Assembly: GCA_036571765.1 (NCBI GenBank)
Contig: BROE01000022.1
Coordinates: forward strand, 14,961,576-15,025,575
Direction: 5' to 3'
Length of the DNA stretch: 64,000 nucleotides
DNA from: Plecoglossus altivelis
Lineage: Eukaryota > Chordata > Actinopteri > Osmeriformes > Plecoglossidae
The notes beneath the pieces were generated by a model that was not told the DNA's origin, did not search any database, and was given only the letters and a program-made list of their open reading frames with translations. The stretch's first letter is position 1; the number at the start of each line of letters is the position of its first letter. The position numbers were made by a program, and so were the translations under genes. Positions 44,481 to 54,606 of this stretch are shown here, one piece after another.

Positions 44481-45200
44481 GTCCGTGGGCAGGGCCGGGA
44501 AGGATCTAAGGACAGGCAGCTCTTTAGAAAAGGTTTAGTGGGATTGATGCTAACTCTCCCTCGCCTTTGATTTTTCTCGGCGTTTCATCTGTGATATATT
44601 GTTCTCTAACAAAAGTTCACAGTTTACCAGCGGATGCAGCTGCTCCTGCTGCTAATAGATAAAAAGAATGTTTTTAATATAGCAAGCACTCCACACACAT
44701 CCATGCAGGCACGAGCACGTACGCACGCACGCAATAATCTAGCTATCTGGATCAGATAAGACCGATGTAGCTACCTGTGTGACAGGTGTGAGAGGAAGCT
44801 GATGATGATAGGCCAACAATGGGTGGATGGATGGGTGCATGTTTGAATACTATGTATGGCTATTTGATTCAATGCATGTTTGAAATCATGACTTACACAT
44901 AAAAGAAAAGTGCCCTGTGTAAATAATCCAATAATCCAACTGCTGAAATAGATGCGCATAGTGAAAATAAAACCACGCAATTAACTCAAATCTTTATCAA
45001 GCCCTCGTTTCTAACCAACAACATCAGATCTGCAGATACTATAGTACTAAATCTTATTTAGGACCAGAATCACACCTTTCTAGTTAGGGTTATGTTCATA
45101 GGGCCTATACATTGTTTTTCTGTAGGCCACGATGTACATAGTTTGTATTATTCCTGAACACTTATGGGCGTCCGTTAGACGGCAAAACTAAAGTGTAAAG
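44481..45200. other. Unique intronic sequence
   Basis: Balanced to AT-rich, with (ACGC)n near 44720-44731 and a (GGAT)-like patch near 44820-44835. Confidence 0.45.
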
Positions 45201-45399
45201 TGCTGCTTTTGTTCTATCAATAGCTGCTTGTTTTTCTGGCTGGTCACCACCTTTGCAAACCAATCAATGGGGCGTGCTCCGCTATCGCTGCCTGAAAAAT
45301 GAAAAATAAACCCCTGATAATCCCAGAGTTAAAAGGTGACTCAGGGCGATAAAAGCTATTTTGTTAATTTATTTACTCTCTGCTCTGGAGAGATAAAGA
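45201..45399. promoter_or_regulatory. Possible regulatory block
   Basis: CAAACCAATCAATGGGG, AAATAAACCCCTGATAATCC and TTTTGTTAATTTATTTAC in repeat-free sequence, adjoining the stronger block to the right. Confidence 0.3.
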
Positions 45400-46110
45400 A
45401 AAGGAACAATTAGGGAATTCTAGGTGAGAGATTTTAAAAGGGCAATGACATTGGGTTAATATTTTATAAGGTCTGATTGGCAATGGCCTGGAGAGAGCTT
45501 TTGTTTACACAAGCCGCCAGACGGAATGATTCACTCGCTTGTTTTGGCTGACCGGGCGGAAATGGAATAAATATCTTCGTCCTTACCTTTTAGAAACGTC
45601 AAACAAAGGCGGAGATAAAAGGTTAATGGCTCACCACGAGGCTGAGTGAAATAATGTTGTGATCTTTAAACGGGGAAAACTTTCAGCAGGCAGATAAGCC
45701 ATGAGCAGAGGACAAGAGGGAAAGAATCAGAGCGGGGCCGATGAAGTTGTCTGAGGCAAAAGCTGTCAGGGACAGTGAGATTGCTCAGCCCGGACACTGT
45801 TGGTGTCGAGAATTGGTTTATGCCAGATTCTAATCGCTCTGTTAACGTCACTCGTCGTAATAGGATCCCTTTTATTGCTTTTGTCGACAGAAAGGCCCGA
45901 TAATGTGTGTCAGTATTTTGCCATAACATCTGAAGCCACACTGCTATCTGATGTAATGGTACAGTATAATACCTCCTATTATTCCATATCACCTTGCGCT
46001 GGTTTCCTGTAAAAGGGGGCGAGAACACGAATTTAATTACTTTGCTTTTATTGCATTGTTACATTGAAACAGGACCGGCTCTGAGTGTATTGTTGGGTCT
46101 AGTGTAATCT
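45400..46110. promoter_or_regulatory. Strong candidate enhancer region
   Basis: About 700 bp without simple repeats. GGTTAATATTTTATAAGG, a forkhead-type TGTTTAC at 45502-45508, GGAATAAATATC, CTGTTAACGTCAC, TTTATTGCTTTTGTCGAC and GAATTTAATTACTTTGC are present. A 120-codon minus-strand frame crosses it without a recognisable domain. Confidence 0.45.
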
Positions 46111-47430
46111 GATTGCCAGCGTGGTGTAGTGTGTTGGATAGTATCAAGTTGCACTGTGCTCTCCAGCGGGTCAGCGCACCGAACCCGCCAGCAGAGGAAG
46201 TCTGGTTCAGGGAAAGTTCAACTCTATTTTATATTTTCTCCATGGTAGAAGAAAAAAGGAATTCCTAGATGTGTAACATATTGGCACCCCACCCACCACC
46301 CTCAACCCACCTACGAGAGCTGGTCTTATTTTGTTTCTTAAATTGAAGCCAGAGATATCGCTGAGGCCTGTATTATCGACAGCGAAGGACAAAGGGTGTG
46401 GGGGTAGAGTGTTTAACCTCCAATAGCAGCGCACCAATAGCAGGATATGAGCGCACACACTCGATGGCTGTAGGAGCCTGCGACATGTTTAATCATGCCA
46501 CATCTTTGGAACGGAGCGGAACTGAAGTCAGACGGAGGTGAGGGGAGGAGTGAGGCCAAGACCGCAGCAGCCCAGTATTCCTAACCAGACCCGATCCCAA
46601 ATCATAAATCCAGTTTTGCCGTCTCGTCCTGCTCCGATGGCCTAGTTCGGGGGGTCCAGTTTCTGTGCCAGGGTCTATTTGGAGTAGCAGCATCTGCTGG
46701 GTGATAAATAGCCCTGGCTTTTTTGTTAGGGGCCAGGTTGACTTCCTTCTCTGTGGGCCGGGAGCTGTGCCCTGGTTGGGCCCAGCCACGGCGACTGAGC
46801 AGCGTACAGTAGGGAACAGCTACTGTACAAGCGGTGCTGCTGCAAACAGTCCAACTCTAAACCCCCCTCCTCTGGTTCTCACTGCTAAAATAGGACAACA
46901 AAGTCAAAGTTTGGTTAACAATACGAGAATCCAGATGTAAATCTACATGTTATCTGCATCAGCGACTCAAAACCAACACGGATCCTTATTATTGGGTTGT
47001 TGGTTTAGCTCTTGATTGGGCCACTGACCTCAGGAACATCTGAATCCTCTTCAGTAGTTCGGCAGTGTGACCTCAGGCGTGGCCAATGGCAGCACACATT
47101 TGCTAGTATACAGCACTGTTTATCTTTCATCTTACCGGTCAATAAATCCAAAACACGCATGTTGAATGGAAGCGCTACCAGTCGTTTGGTGTGCAAGTTC
47201 GCAGTGTGTCTTCCATTGACACCACCCAGTGTTCTATAGTCCAGCCTATTCAGCTGTAATGATGTCGTCTATACAGCCCAACAGTTAGTCCAACTGACTC
47301 TTTAAACATTGGCACTTGTACATGTGCCCGTGCTCCATCTCACCGTGATCCTCTGGGCGATCTAAAGTTGATGTGACATTTTCGTCCATTTGAGTTTTTT
47401 TTCTTCTTTTTTTCTGCTTTTAGTAATGTT
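46111..47430. other. Unique intronic sequence
   Basis: Balanced and mostly repeat-free, with small frames on both strands. No element or gene supported. Confidence 0.45.
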
Positions 47431-47451
47431 GGGGGTGGGGGGGTGGGAGGG
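47431..47451 (+). other. G-quadruplex motif with 1-base loops
   Basis: G5-T-G7-T-G3-A-G3: four G tracts joined by single-base loops, the arrangement expected to give the most stable parallel quadruplexes. Confidence 0.75.
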
Positions 47452-47624
47452 CTTTTTACCCATCACATGCCCTCTATTGAGGTCTTTCATAAATAATTCA
47501 AGCGGAGTACAAGTGAAAGTGATGACAGCAAAACTGTCTGCGATCTCTGCCTCTCATAAGATCAAAGAGGTGCTTCTATAGAAATAGGAATTACATTTCC
47601 AGTCATCCCTGGGCTGAGCGGGCA

Positions 47625-47834
47625 CTCATTTGTTCTCTCTCGCTTTCTCTAGCCGTTTCTCTCTCTTGCCTCTCTGTCTCTCTGTCTCTCTCTCTCTCTC
47701 TCTGCCCCTCTGTATCTCTCTCTGCCTCTCTGTATCTCTCTGCCCCTCTGTATTTCTCTCTGCCCCTCTGTATCTCTCTCTGCCCCTCTTTCTCCCACTC
47801 CCTCTCTGTCCCTCTGTATCTCTCTCTCTGCCCC

Positions 47835-47865
<31 letters not shown>

Positions 47866-48060
47866 GCCCCTCTGTATCTCTCTCTGCCCCTCTGTATCTC
47901 TCTCTGCCCCTCTGTCTCTCTTTCCCTCTCTGCCCCTCTCTCTCTCTGCCCCTCTGTATCTCTCTCTCTCTGCCCCTCTGTCTTGCTCTCCCTCTCTCTA
48001 CCTCTTCCTCTCTGCCGCCCCCCCCCCTCCCTGTCATTCTCTCGCACACACTCTCTTTAG
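47625..48060. repeat. 20-bp pyrimidine minisatellite with (CTGT)n insert
   Basis: The unit TCTCTGCCCCTCTGTATC plus TC recurs about a dozen times over 400 bp. A perfect (CTGT)n run sits inside at about 47835-47860. Frames of 130-148 codons on both strands (Leu/Ser/Cys or Arg/Glu-rich) are artefacts. Confidence 0.94.
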
Positions 48061-48829
48061 TTCATAATGGCACAGCCATACAAAGCAGCACATTGAGCAC
48101 GGCATCCAGCCCTGCTGGTCTGTAGACTGAGGAAGAGTGTTGGCCAGCTCACACAGTACACTCTCTTTCTGTCTCTCTCTCACACACCTTAACCACATCT
48201 TCGTCTTAGCCAGACCACATAGTTAAATCCAGTTTAAATCATCTGTATCTTAAAGATGTTTGGTTCTGCATGTTCCATTTGGTCTTTGAAGCTGCAGAAA
48301 CAATTAAAGTAACATTGAGTTGAGCCAAGTCATCTACAAACGTCTGGAACATGGAACATCTCAGCTGGTGTCGTTTCATGGTCTTCCCATCTTCATGGGA
48401 AGCACCTGGACCTGTGCCTGATGAGGAACACGCCTGCTTACACACTCTTCATCACCACACAGAGGGTCTCTGGAGCGCCGGCCCTCAGGCGTCCCCCTAC
48501 ATGCGTAACGAAGCCAGCTGAAATAGATATTGATCGTAATGCAAACGGGTGGTAGAGTCAGATGTGAATGAGTGTCGAAGCCTGTGCGTGCATGTGTGTG
48601 TGTGTGTGTGTAGGCGAGGGGGGGGGTTTGGGGATGGGGGTCTCTCTGCCTTAGCTCCCCCATCCTCTCCCCTTCAACCCCCCCCTGCCTCCCCCTCCGC
48701 TCCCCCTTGCGATGTGGCACTCTCATTCATCACGGCTAGATCCCTGGCCCTCGTTTACAGTAATAAAAGTCCCCCATCAGAAAACGTCCAACAAGTCTGA
48801 ATCACCCTTGTCACACCACCTTCCAGCTA
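48061..48829. other. Unique intronic sequence with a TG run and G-rich patch
   Basis: TG repeat at 48594-48611, then G9-TTT-G4-AT-G5 (48618-48640), another potential quadruplex. C-rich unique DNA follows. Confidence 0.5.
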
Positions 48830-49235
48830 AGACACGCATTAAATCAAGCAAGCAGAACATTTCCTAAGGCAGCCATTGCCTTTTAATTTCCTGAAGAACC
48901 TTAAAATATCATTCATTACAAGAACTACACATATTTGGCTTTTTTAAAGTCTCATAAATCAATAGTGGCCTGACTGCAATAATTATAACAAGTTAACATG
49001 TAATTTCGGGCCGAGGGCCGCGTGCACTGGATTTTAGCATATGCAAACGAGGCAATTCAAATAGTGCCGGGATATTAATACAGAGGAGCAGGTAACGAGC
49101 TACGGGGCATGAATTATGCATCAAAAAAATGGTTGATCTTCAATAAAGGAAATGAATTCACCGTGTAATCTAATTAGTTATGGAAGTCTATTATGTTGAG
49201 CTGCAGAAAGCAACTGTCCTTGAAAAGGAATTTAT
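48830..49235. promoter_or_regulatory. Strong candidate enhancer directly upstream of exon B
   Basis: About 400 bp without repeats, ending about 180 bp before the exon. Cores: CTTTTAATTTCC, TGCAATAATTATAAC, TAGCATATGCAAACG, GGGATATTAATAC, GGCATGAATTATGCATC, and TAATCTAATTAGTTATGG with TAATTAG at 49171-49177. The sequence could also include intronic splicing elements. Confidence 0.5.
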
Positions 49236-49418
49236 TTGCTTACAGCCAATGTTAGCTCTTTCGTCGATGGCACAGCGTTCTGGAAAGGTCTAAAGTGTTC
49301 ACCCCTCCCCTCCCTCTTCATTCTCTCTCCACCCTCCCTCCGCTCCCGCTCTCTCTTTTCTCCCACCCACCTACCCTCTATTCATCCATCTCTCCTTCTG
49401 CCTGTTCTCCTTCTCCAG
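49236..49418 (+). other. dach1: Polypyrimidine tract and 3' splice site of exon B
   Basis: From about 49300 the plus strand is almost only C and T (CCCTCCCTCTTC, CTCTCTCTTTTCTCCC, TCTCCTTCTGCC), ending TTCTCCAG at 49418. This is an unusually long tract of about 110 bases. Confidence 0.85.
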
Positions 49419-49534
49419 CTCCAGACCGGGAAGGCCCCCGAAGAGGACCCAGAGTGTGACCTCACCGGAGAACCCGCACATCATGCCCCACTCGGTCCCC
49501 GGACTCATGTCCCCAGGGATGATACCCCCCACAG
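49419..49534 (+). CDS. dach1: dach1 exon B: basic GRPPKR segment and Ser/Pro linker
   Basis: The exon has 116 bases. The leading C completes the AG left by exon A to give Ser, and 38 codons and one base follow. The product starts SRPGRPPKRTQSVTSPEN and ends GLMSPGMIPPT, which matches the DACH1 linker just after the DACHbox-N. PGRPPKR resembles a minimal AT-hook or a nuclear localisation signal. The acceptor is a long pyrimidine tract ending TTCTCCAG at 49418, and the donor is CACAG|GTACGC with GT at 49535. The exon enters in phase 2 and leaves in phase 1, so skipping it would shift the frame. Pyrimidine-rich repeats flank it on both sides. Relative to the mammalian sequence as I remember it there are only conservative changes, for example Pro after SPEN and Met in PGMIPP. 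Confidence 0.97.
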
Positions 49535-49536
49535 GT

Positions 49537-49860
49537 ACGCCAGCCTCTGTCTCCCTCTCTCTGTCTCCCTCCCTCTCTCTGTCTCTGTCTCTCTCTCTCT
49601 CTCTCTGTCTTTCTCTGTCTCCCTCTCTCTGTCTCCCTCTCTCTGTCTCTCTCTCTGTCTCCCTCTCTCTGTCTCCCTCTCTCTGTCTCTCTCTATCTCT
49701 CTTTCTCTGGCTCTCTCTCTCTGTCTCCCTCTCTCTGGCTCTGTTTCTCTCTGTCTCTCCATTTCTCCCTTTCTCTCTCCCCATCCCCTCCCCCCTCTCC
49801 TCTCTTGTCATTACCTCCCTGTCTTGTCTCCGTCTCTCCCTTTATCTAGCCATCTATCTG
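49537..49860. repeat. 14-bp pyrimidine minisatellite right after the exon B donor
   Basis: Units of TCTCCCTCTCTCTG recur from about 49555 to 49760, then CT-rich DNA continues to 49835 with (ATCT)n-like sequence to 49880. A 344-codon frame crossing exon B and this tract is in the wrong frame for DACH1 and is an artefact. Confidence 0.92.
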
Positions 49861-49885
49861 GCTATCTATCTCTCTGTCTCTTTCT

Positions 49886-49918
49886 CGCACACACACACAC
49901 ACGCGCGCGCACACATGC
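49886..49918. other. 33-base alternating CA/CG tract (Z-DNA candidate)
   Basis: (CA)n continues into CGCGCGCGC and back to ACACATGC. Pyrimidine and purine alternate without a break. Confidence 0.75.
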
Positions 49919-50089
49919 TCTCTCCCTCTTTCACCCTCACCCTCCTCCTCCCTTCCCCAGTGGCATCCCAGCACCCCGTGGTTTGTCCTCTAAATGGCAA
50001 CCAGAGCAAACTGACACATGCACCCAACCACCACGCCAGACACCAGACGCTGGCGTCCTCCACTCACTTCACTGGGAGAAAAAAAAAGG
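49919..50089. other. Unique intronic sequence
   Basis: C/T-rich at first, then balanced. No features. Confidence 0.45.
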
Positions 50090-50510
50090 GAAAAGCAATT
50101 CATTCTGCTTATTCTCCTCCGGAGATGCACGCAGGGAGAATAAATTAGAGTGGAATTATTTTCTCAGATTATTTTGGTTGATTTTTTTTTTTTCCGTTGT
50201 TGCCTTGAGAGGATTTCTAATTAGTGCGATTAAATCCACTCCACTGGTGTATGTACATAGGCACTGGTGATGCTAAAGCAAGCTTATCGCCACAAGAATC
50301 AACAACAACCGTTTGTTGCCCTAACGCTGCCCAGAGGCAAGTCTTATTGCAGCTAATGTTTTTGTTCTATTCGAGGCTGATTTCATTGTGACTGCTTTGA
50401 TGTCGCCGGCTGCAAGTGCTCTCATTTGCATATTGTGCTCTTGCCCTGTCTTTAATGATATCGTGCCGTTGTTAGGTCCTCTTAAGTCTTCGTTTTAACT
50501 ACCTGCACAT
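50090..50510. promoter_or_regulatory. Candidate regulatory region with POU octamer
   Basis: GAATAAATTAGAGTGG, GATTATTTTGGTTG, TTCTAATTAGTGCGATTAAATC and an ATTTGCAT octamer (reverse) at 50424-50431, followed by TCTTTAATGATATCG. One T-run (50181-50193) interrupts it. Confidence 0.42.
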
Positions 50511-50700
50511 GTTATGTTTAACCAACCAGAAACGACCATCCAACAGAAACGAAAAAGAGGAAATACAGTACTTTTCATTGCCACCGTTTTCTACAATCTA
50601 CAGGTTTGCTTGAAAGATTTGCCATGCTCCAGCGCATGTATTACAAACATGTTTTCATATCTCTCAAAAAACAGCGTGAGCGTGTTTCTTAGAGCGAGTG
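50511..50700. other. Unique intronic sequence
   Basis: Nothing recognised. Confidence 0.4.
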
Positions 50701-50710
50701 AGAGACAGAC

Positions 50711-50757
<47 letters not shown>

Positions 50758-50762
50758 GAGAG
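50701..50762. repeat. (GACA)n microsatellite with GA flanks
   Basis: About eight perfect GACA units at 50724-50756, bounded by GAGAGA. Confidence 0.94.
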
Positions 50763-52040
50763 TACGCAAGAGAGCAGAAGCGTCGGTGAAGTGTTTGAAA
50801 TTCAATAGCAAACACAGATTGGACCATCCTTAACAATGGAAGCTGCCGGACTGCTGTGGCTTTGAACTGGGGAACCGTGGGTGAGGTCACACACTATCGC
50901 TGTCTTACTGGGAACGGAGAACTCAAAGGGCAGCAGGAACACAGGCAGGGACAAAGATGAGAAAAGCCCAGTTTTATTTAGTGGAACATAAAGCAACAGA
51001 AAAGCCTTTTGATATCATCCCCTTTAAGCCCGGAGGGAGTCCATGATCTTGACATTTAGTCGGGGTATTCAGGGGAGGGAGATAACGTAATTGAGGTTTT
51101 TGGTGTCTCTCATAACTTGGGTCTATTGCCGCCTTTGTGCGATGGCAGACTTTTCCACTAAGTGCCGGTTAACGATAAGCCTCGCTTTGCCGCTACTGTG
51201 ACACAATAAACACATTTGCTGAACAATGAACAAAACCCAACCCAAGTTTCACTGGCGATACAGATATGATAACGGCAAATAGTCACCGACAAGTAGTTAA
51301 CTAATGGTGTTTAATGAATGCCAGTTTTTGGGTCAAAACACATTTATTGCCACAAAATGCAATGGCCCTGAAATGATCTTAAAATGTTGTCTAACCCTAA
51401 CCCAGTTTACTACCTTAGACGCACCAGAGCTGAATCTGTCCTACTGTAGGCACGATGGACAAATAGTTTGATATTCAGTGAACTCAAGGAAGAAAAAAAA
51501 TATCCGGACACCTAACGTTTACTTCACGCCGCCAAAGGTGTTGTGTTCACAGCAGCCATGTCCTCCATCTCACTCTCTCTTGACGGTGGATTTGCAAACG
51601 AAAATCCTGCTGGCGTTTCTGCTGGCTGGCCAAACCCCCATCTGTCTCAGGCAGGTGACGCCCATTTAACCAAAATTAGGCAGAAAATTCTCTGCATGGT
51701 TCCATGCACCAAGATCCAGCGAATCGCTCAATAACACAATCTCCCCGCTTGCCTGGGGAGACGAGAAACTGCCATAACTAATGCAAGGAAGCATCACTCT
51801 TAGTTTATATTCATTCTATTTTGGGAAGCTTTTGTTTGTTTCAATTCCCCACAGCAAACTTAGAACAGGGTCACAGAGATTATTCAACCAGTAAAGGGTG
51901 TTTGAGAGCGTCCCAGAGTACTTCACGTCTATTGTTGCTCAGCATGCAGCCGAACGAACGCGCACGTACGCCACGTTGTTTTGCACGCGTTTTTCTGCCC
52001 TTGACTCTGGTTCCAGTCCGAGAAGGACATCCCATCACAG
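50763..52040. other. Unique intronic sequence
   Basis: Balanced and without repeats. Some CpG-rich spots near 51955-51990. No gene supported. Confidence 0.45.
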
Positions 52041-52613
52041 TTAGGACTTACCTCTAATGAGATCACCTACCTGGGTGCCACAACACGGGAACCACACATG
52101 TAGGTAGGCAGGCGCGTGTAAGGCCGCCTCCCCCATCAGAAAAAGGCTCTGGAGTGTGCCCAGATGCTGATGCATTCCAGGGCGATTGCCCCCTCCTTCT
52201 ACACACACACACTTCTCCAAAATCCGATTAAATGCTGCAGAGTGACACCTGGCGCGATGACACACCCTCGGCCCTCTCCAGCTTTGGCCGCTGCTTAAGC
52301 AGCAGCATCTGGATAACTTGGTTAGGCCCTGGGTCTGGGGACGCCATGCACTCTGCTCAGCGACACGGGCCCGGGGCGTTCCCCTCAGACAGACGGACGT
52401 CACCCACACGTTACCCAGGGAGGAAGTAGTGTAACACACCGCCGAAGACCATGAGCGCGATGTGATTACGGAACGGTGTCGAAATGCGGAATCGTGTTTT
52501 TGTGTGTTTGTGCGTTTGTGTGACTGTTTGCCCATCTGCGTGCATTTGTGTGCGCGCGTGGATACAGCAGTACAATATCTATCCTCATGAAACACGAGAC
52601 AAATTAGTGTCAT
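52041..52613 (-). other. Long uninterrupted antisense frame (190 codons), unassigned
   Basis: This is the longest non-repetitive open frame in the window. The translation is rich in Cys, Arg and Ser without low-complexity runs, and I recognise no domain, signal peptide or family motif. It lies in a GC-rich stretch, which lengthens chance frames. It overlaps a TG-rich patch (52490-52560) at its 5' end. I do not call it a gene. Confidence 0.15.
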
Positions 52614-53105
52614 TTCCCTGCCGCTTTCTCCTTCCCCTATCTCTCTCTTTCTCTCTCTCTCTCGCCTCTCTCTCAGACAAGCACTACCAACACATGCGCA
52701 CGCACCCCAGCCCCCATGCTTGACATAAGGTTAGCGCACGTTGTAATTGATGCTAAATTTGTCATGATGCGAATAGCACAGTTCAAGTGCGCCGATGCAC
52801 CTAGGAGTGGCTCCGGTTCCTCCATCCGTTTGTCACTGCCTGGGCCGACACCAGCCCATGCATAAAATTAGCTGGAGCCACTTGCTGACATGTACTATCT
52901 CTCTCCTGGCCTGGTTCCGTAGTGGTCGCAGTACATTTACAATCATAACAGGTTAGCCAGGTAACTTTATCACTGCAAAAGAGAGAGAGAGAGCCATGAA
53001 AGCCAGTCTTTTGTGTGCCGGTATGAAGTGAATCTGATTCGAATTGAATCACTCCTCATTGCCGAGAGCACGTTCATTTGGGCGCGGGCGCAAGGACTGT
53101 TCTGA
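52614..53105. other. Unique sequence with (TC)n patch 52643-52675
   Basis: A short pyrimidine repeat, then balanced intron. Nothing further. Confidence 0.45.
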
Positions 53106-53260
53106 CATTGGCGCAGGTATGGGGCAGCTCGCATGTTAATTAATGATGAAGATCCTGACAATATGCGAAGGCATGACAGCGTTAAGCCAGCTTGCCGCTG
53201 CTTCCTTTGCATATTAATAGATCCTTCATTATTATTTCATATGACAGCTGCTCCAAGGGC
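53106..53260. promoter_or_regulatory. Candidate conserved enhancer
   Basis: CATGTTAATTAATGATG (TTAATTAA at 53136-53143), TTTGCATATTAATAGATCC and CATTATTATTTCATATGAC in a repeat-free block. Confidence 0.45.
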
Positions 53261-53760
53261 TACCGTCAGACCTCGTCTCTGCTATTTGCTGTTCCCCTGT
53301 CCCTCACCCCTCCTCATTTGACCCAGCCTCGACTATTCTCTGTTTGGTTGGGCTAAACGCTCCCATCTCCACCGATCTCGACGGGTGTACCTGACCCCAC
53401 TCCCCCTTACCCCCAATCCCCCCCTCCCCACACACACACACACACACACCCTTGAACCGTGGATGTGCTGTGTGTTTGTTTGAAGACTCTCTGCAAGTTT
53501 ATTCGATTGGACTGTCTGTCTGTCGGGACAGTCTGTCGGTCAGTCAGGTCTCTGGGAGCCAACCTGTCTGTGTCTTGGCTGGCGGTTAGTCTGTCTGGCT
53601 GCCTGGGTATCCGTCTACTTGCATGCGTGAGGAGAGACAGACACCACCGCGTGCCTATAGAGGTGACATTGGAGGACAAGACTGAAGCAGGATTGTTGTG
53701 TTTGCATAGTAATGAATGCAGATGAGCATTGAGTGGGGTCAGGATCTCGTGGATGTTGAG
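53261..53760. other. C-rich sequence, CA run and CTGT-rich unique DNA
   Basis: (CA)n at 53429-53449 after a C/T-rich stretch. CTGTCTGTC-type degenerate repeats at 53512-53600. Confidence 0.55.
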
Positions 53761-53960
53761 TCGTCCAGGAGCCGAATAAACGTGCTGGCCTGCGTGCCAG
53801 CTCCCTGACGCGGCCTTACCATAGCAACGACAAAGGGGCGCGGCACGGTAAGAGACAGCGACGTGAGTGAACCAGAGAAATAACAGACTTACCAGCGGCG
53901 TAGCCTTTAACTCACGGCGTCTGGGGAAGTCGGAGACGGGGTGCAGTCGGTCAGTTTGCG
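53761..53960. promoter_or_regulatory. CpG-dense patch with an RFX X-box-like site
   Basis: CpGs are frequent (GACGCGGCC, GGGGCGCGGCACGG, CAGCGACGTGAG, CGGCGTCTGG). CTTACCATAGCAAC at 53815-53828 fits the RFX-binding X-box consensus at 13 of 14 positions. Possibly a small regulatory or promoter-like site. Confidence 0.35.
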
Positions 53961-54341
53961 TTGCGAACGAACAGATTTTTCCTCGGTGACAAACGTGTTT
54001 CCTTTTTTCTTCCCATGTATTTCCCTGTAACTGTGACCGAACGAGAACACCAAACAGTAAAGCGTATTCACTCCCATGTCTGCTTAATACGCCACACGTT
54101 AGCCACCCTGACTTTAAACCATGCAGAGCAGCATCAACCCCCCCCCGCGCCCCCCCCCTCGTCCTTTCTGACGTGATTTCAATATTTACTCTGCATCCTG
54201 TTCTGCATTCGTCTCATTTGGGAAAACGGTTGACTTTCCTGCTCCGTTGTACGCAAACGAGAACTGACCTTCTGGACGGGCAGAGGCCACATTCATTATG
54301 TGGGCGAAGTATCACCTTCTCGCGAGCACCGCTCTCCCACC

Positions 54342-54348
<7 letters not shown>
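53961..54348. other. Unique intronic sequence
   Basis: A C-run patch near 54139-54160. No gene. Confidence 0.45.
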
Positions 54349-54372
<24 letters not shown>

Positions 54373-54380
54373 GCACGCAC
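54349..54380. repeat. (AC)n microsatellite
   Basis: Uninterrupted AC for about 24 bases, then ACGCACGC. Confidence 0.94.
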
Positions 54381-54562
54381 CCCATGCATATGCAATAGCA
54401 GACTGGGGTCTCTCTGCAAACGAGAGAGCCCTCTCTGACATGTTGTATAGCCTGCATCAATATGGTCTTGATGTATTTCAGGATGCAAACAAGGCTTTAA
54501 ATGATATGCACCTCCATGTCAGTAAGGCTCAGAGTGGCTCGCACCATCTGCTTTTCAGCTGA
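54381..54562. other. Unique intronic sequence
   Basis: Balanced, with TATGCAATAGCAG and GCATCAATATGG. Possibly regulatory but sparse. Confidence 0.35.
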
Positions 54563-54606
54563 GGTGAGTGTGAGTGTGTGTGTGTGTGTGTGTGCGTGCG
54601 TGCGCC
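54563..54606. repeat. (TG)n microsatellite
   Basis: GTGAGTGTGAGTGTG, a TG run, then GCGTGCGTGCG. Confidence 0.92.

Larger units (their letters stand above)
215..49418 (+). other. dach1: dach1 intron between exons A and B (about 49.2 kb)
   Basis: The intron runs from the GTGAGT donor to the TTCTCCAG acceptor, in phase 2. It alternates simple-sequence repeats with repeat-free blocks. I judged a block a candidate regulatory element when it lacked low-complexity sequence over at least about 100 bp, had balanced base composition, and carried several homeodomain (TAATTA-type), POU or similar cores. This is eye judgement, not alignment. Vertebrate DACH1 is a developmental gene with very long introns known to hold conserved non-coding enhancers. 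No nested gene with splice sites or a recognisable protein domain was seen on either strand. Confidence 0.95.

Noticed and set aside
49236..50270. 344-codon plus-strand frame overlapping exon B
   Set aside because: It reads exon B out of the DACH1 frame and continues through a pyrimidine minisatellite as Ser/Leu repeats. The splice sites and correct frame explain the locus better.
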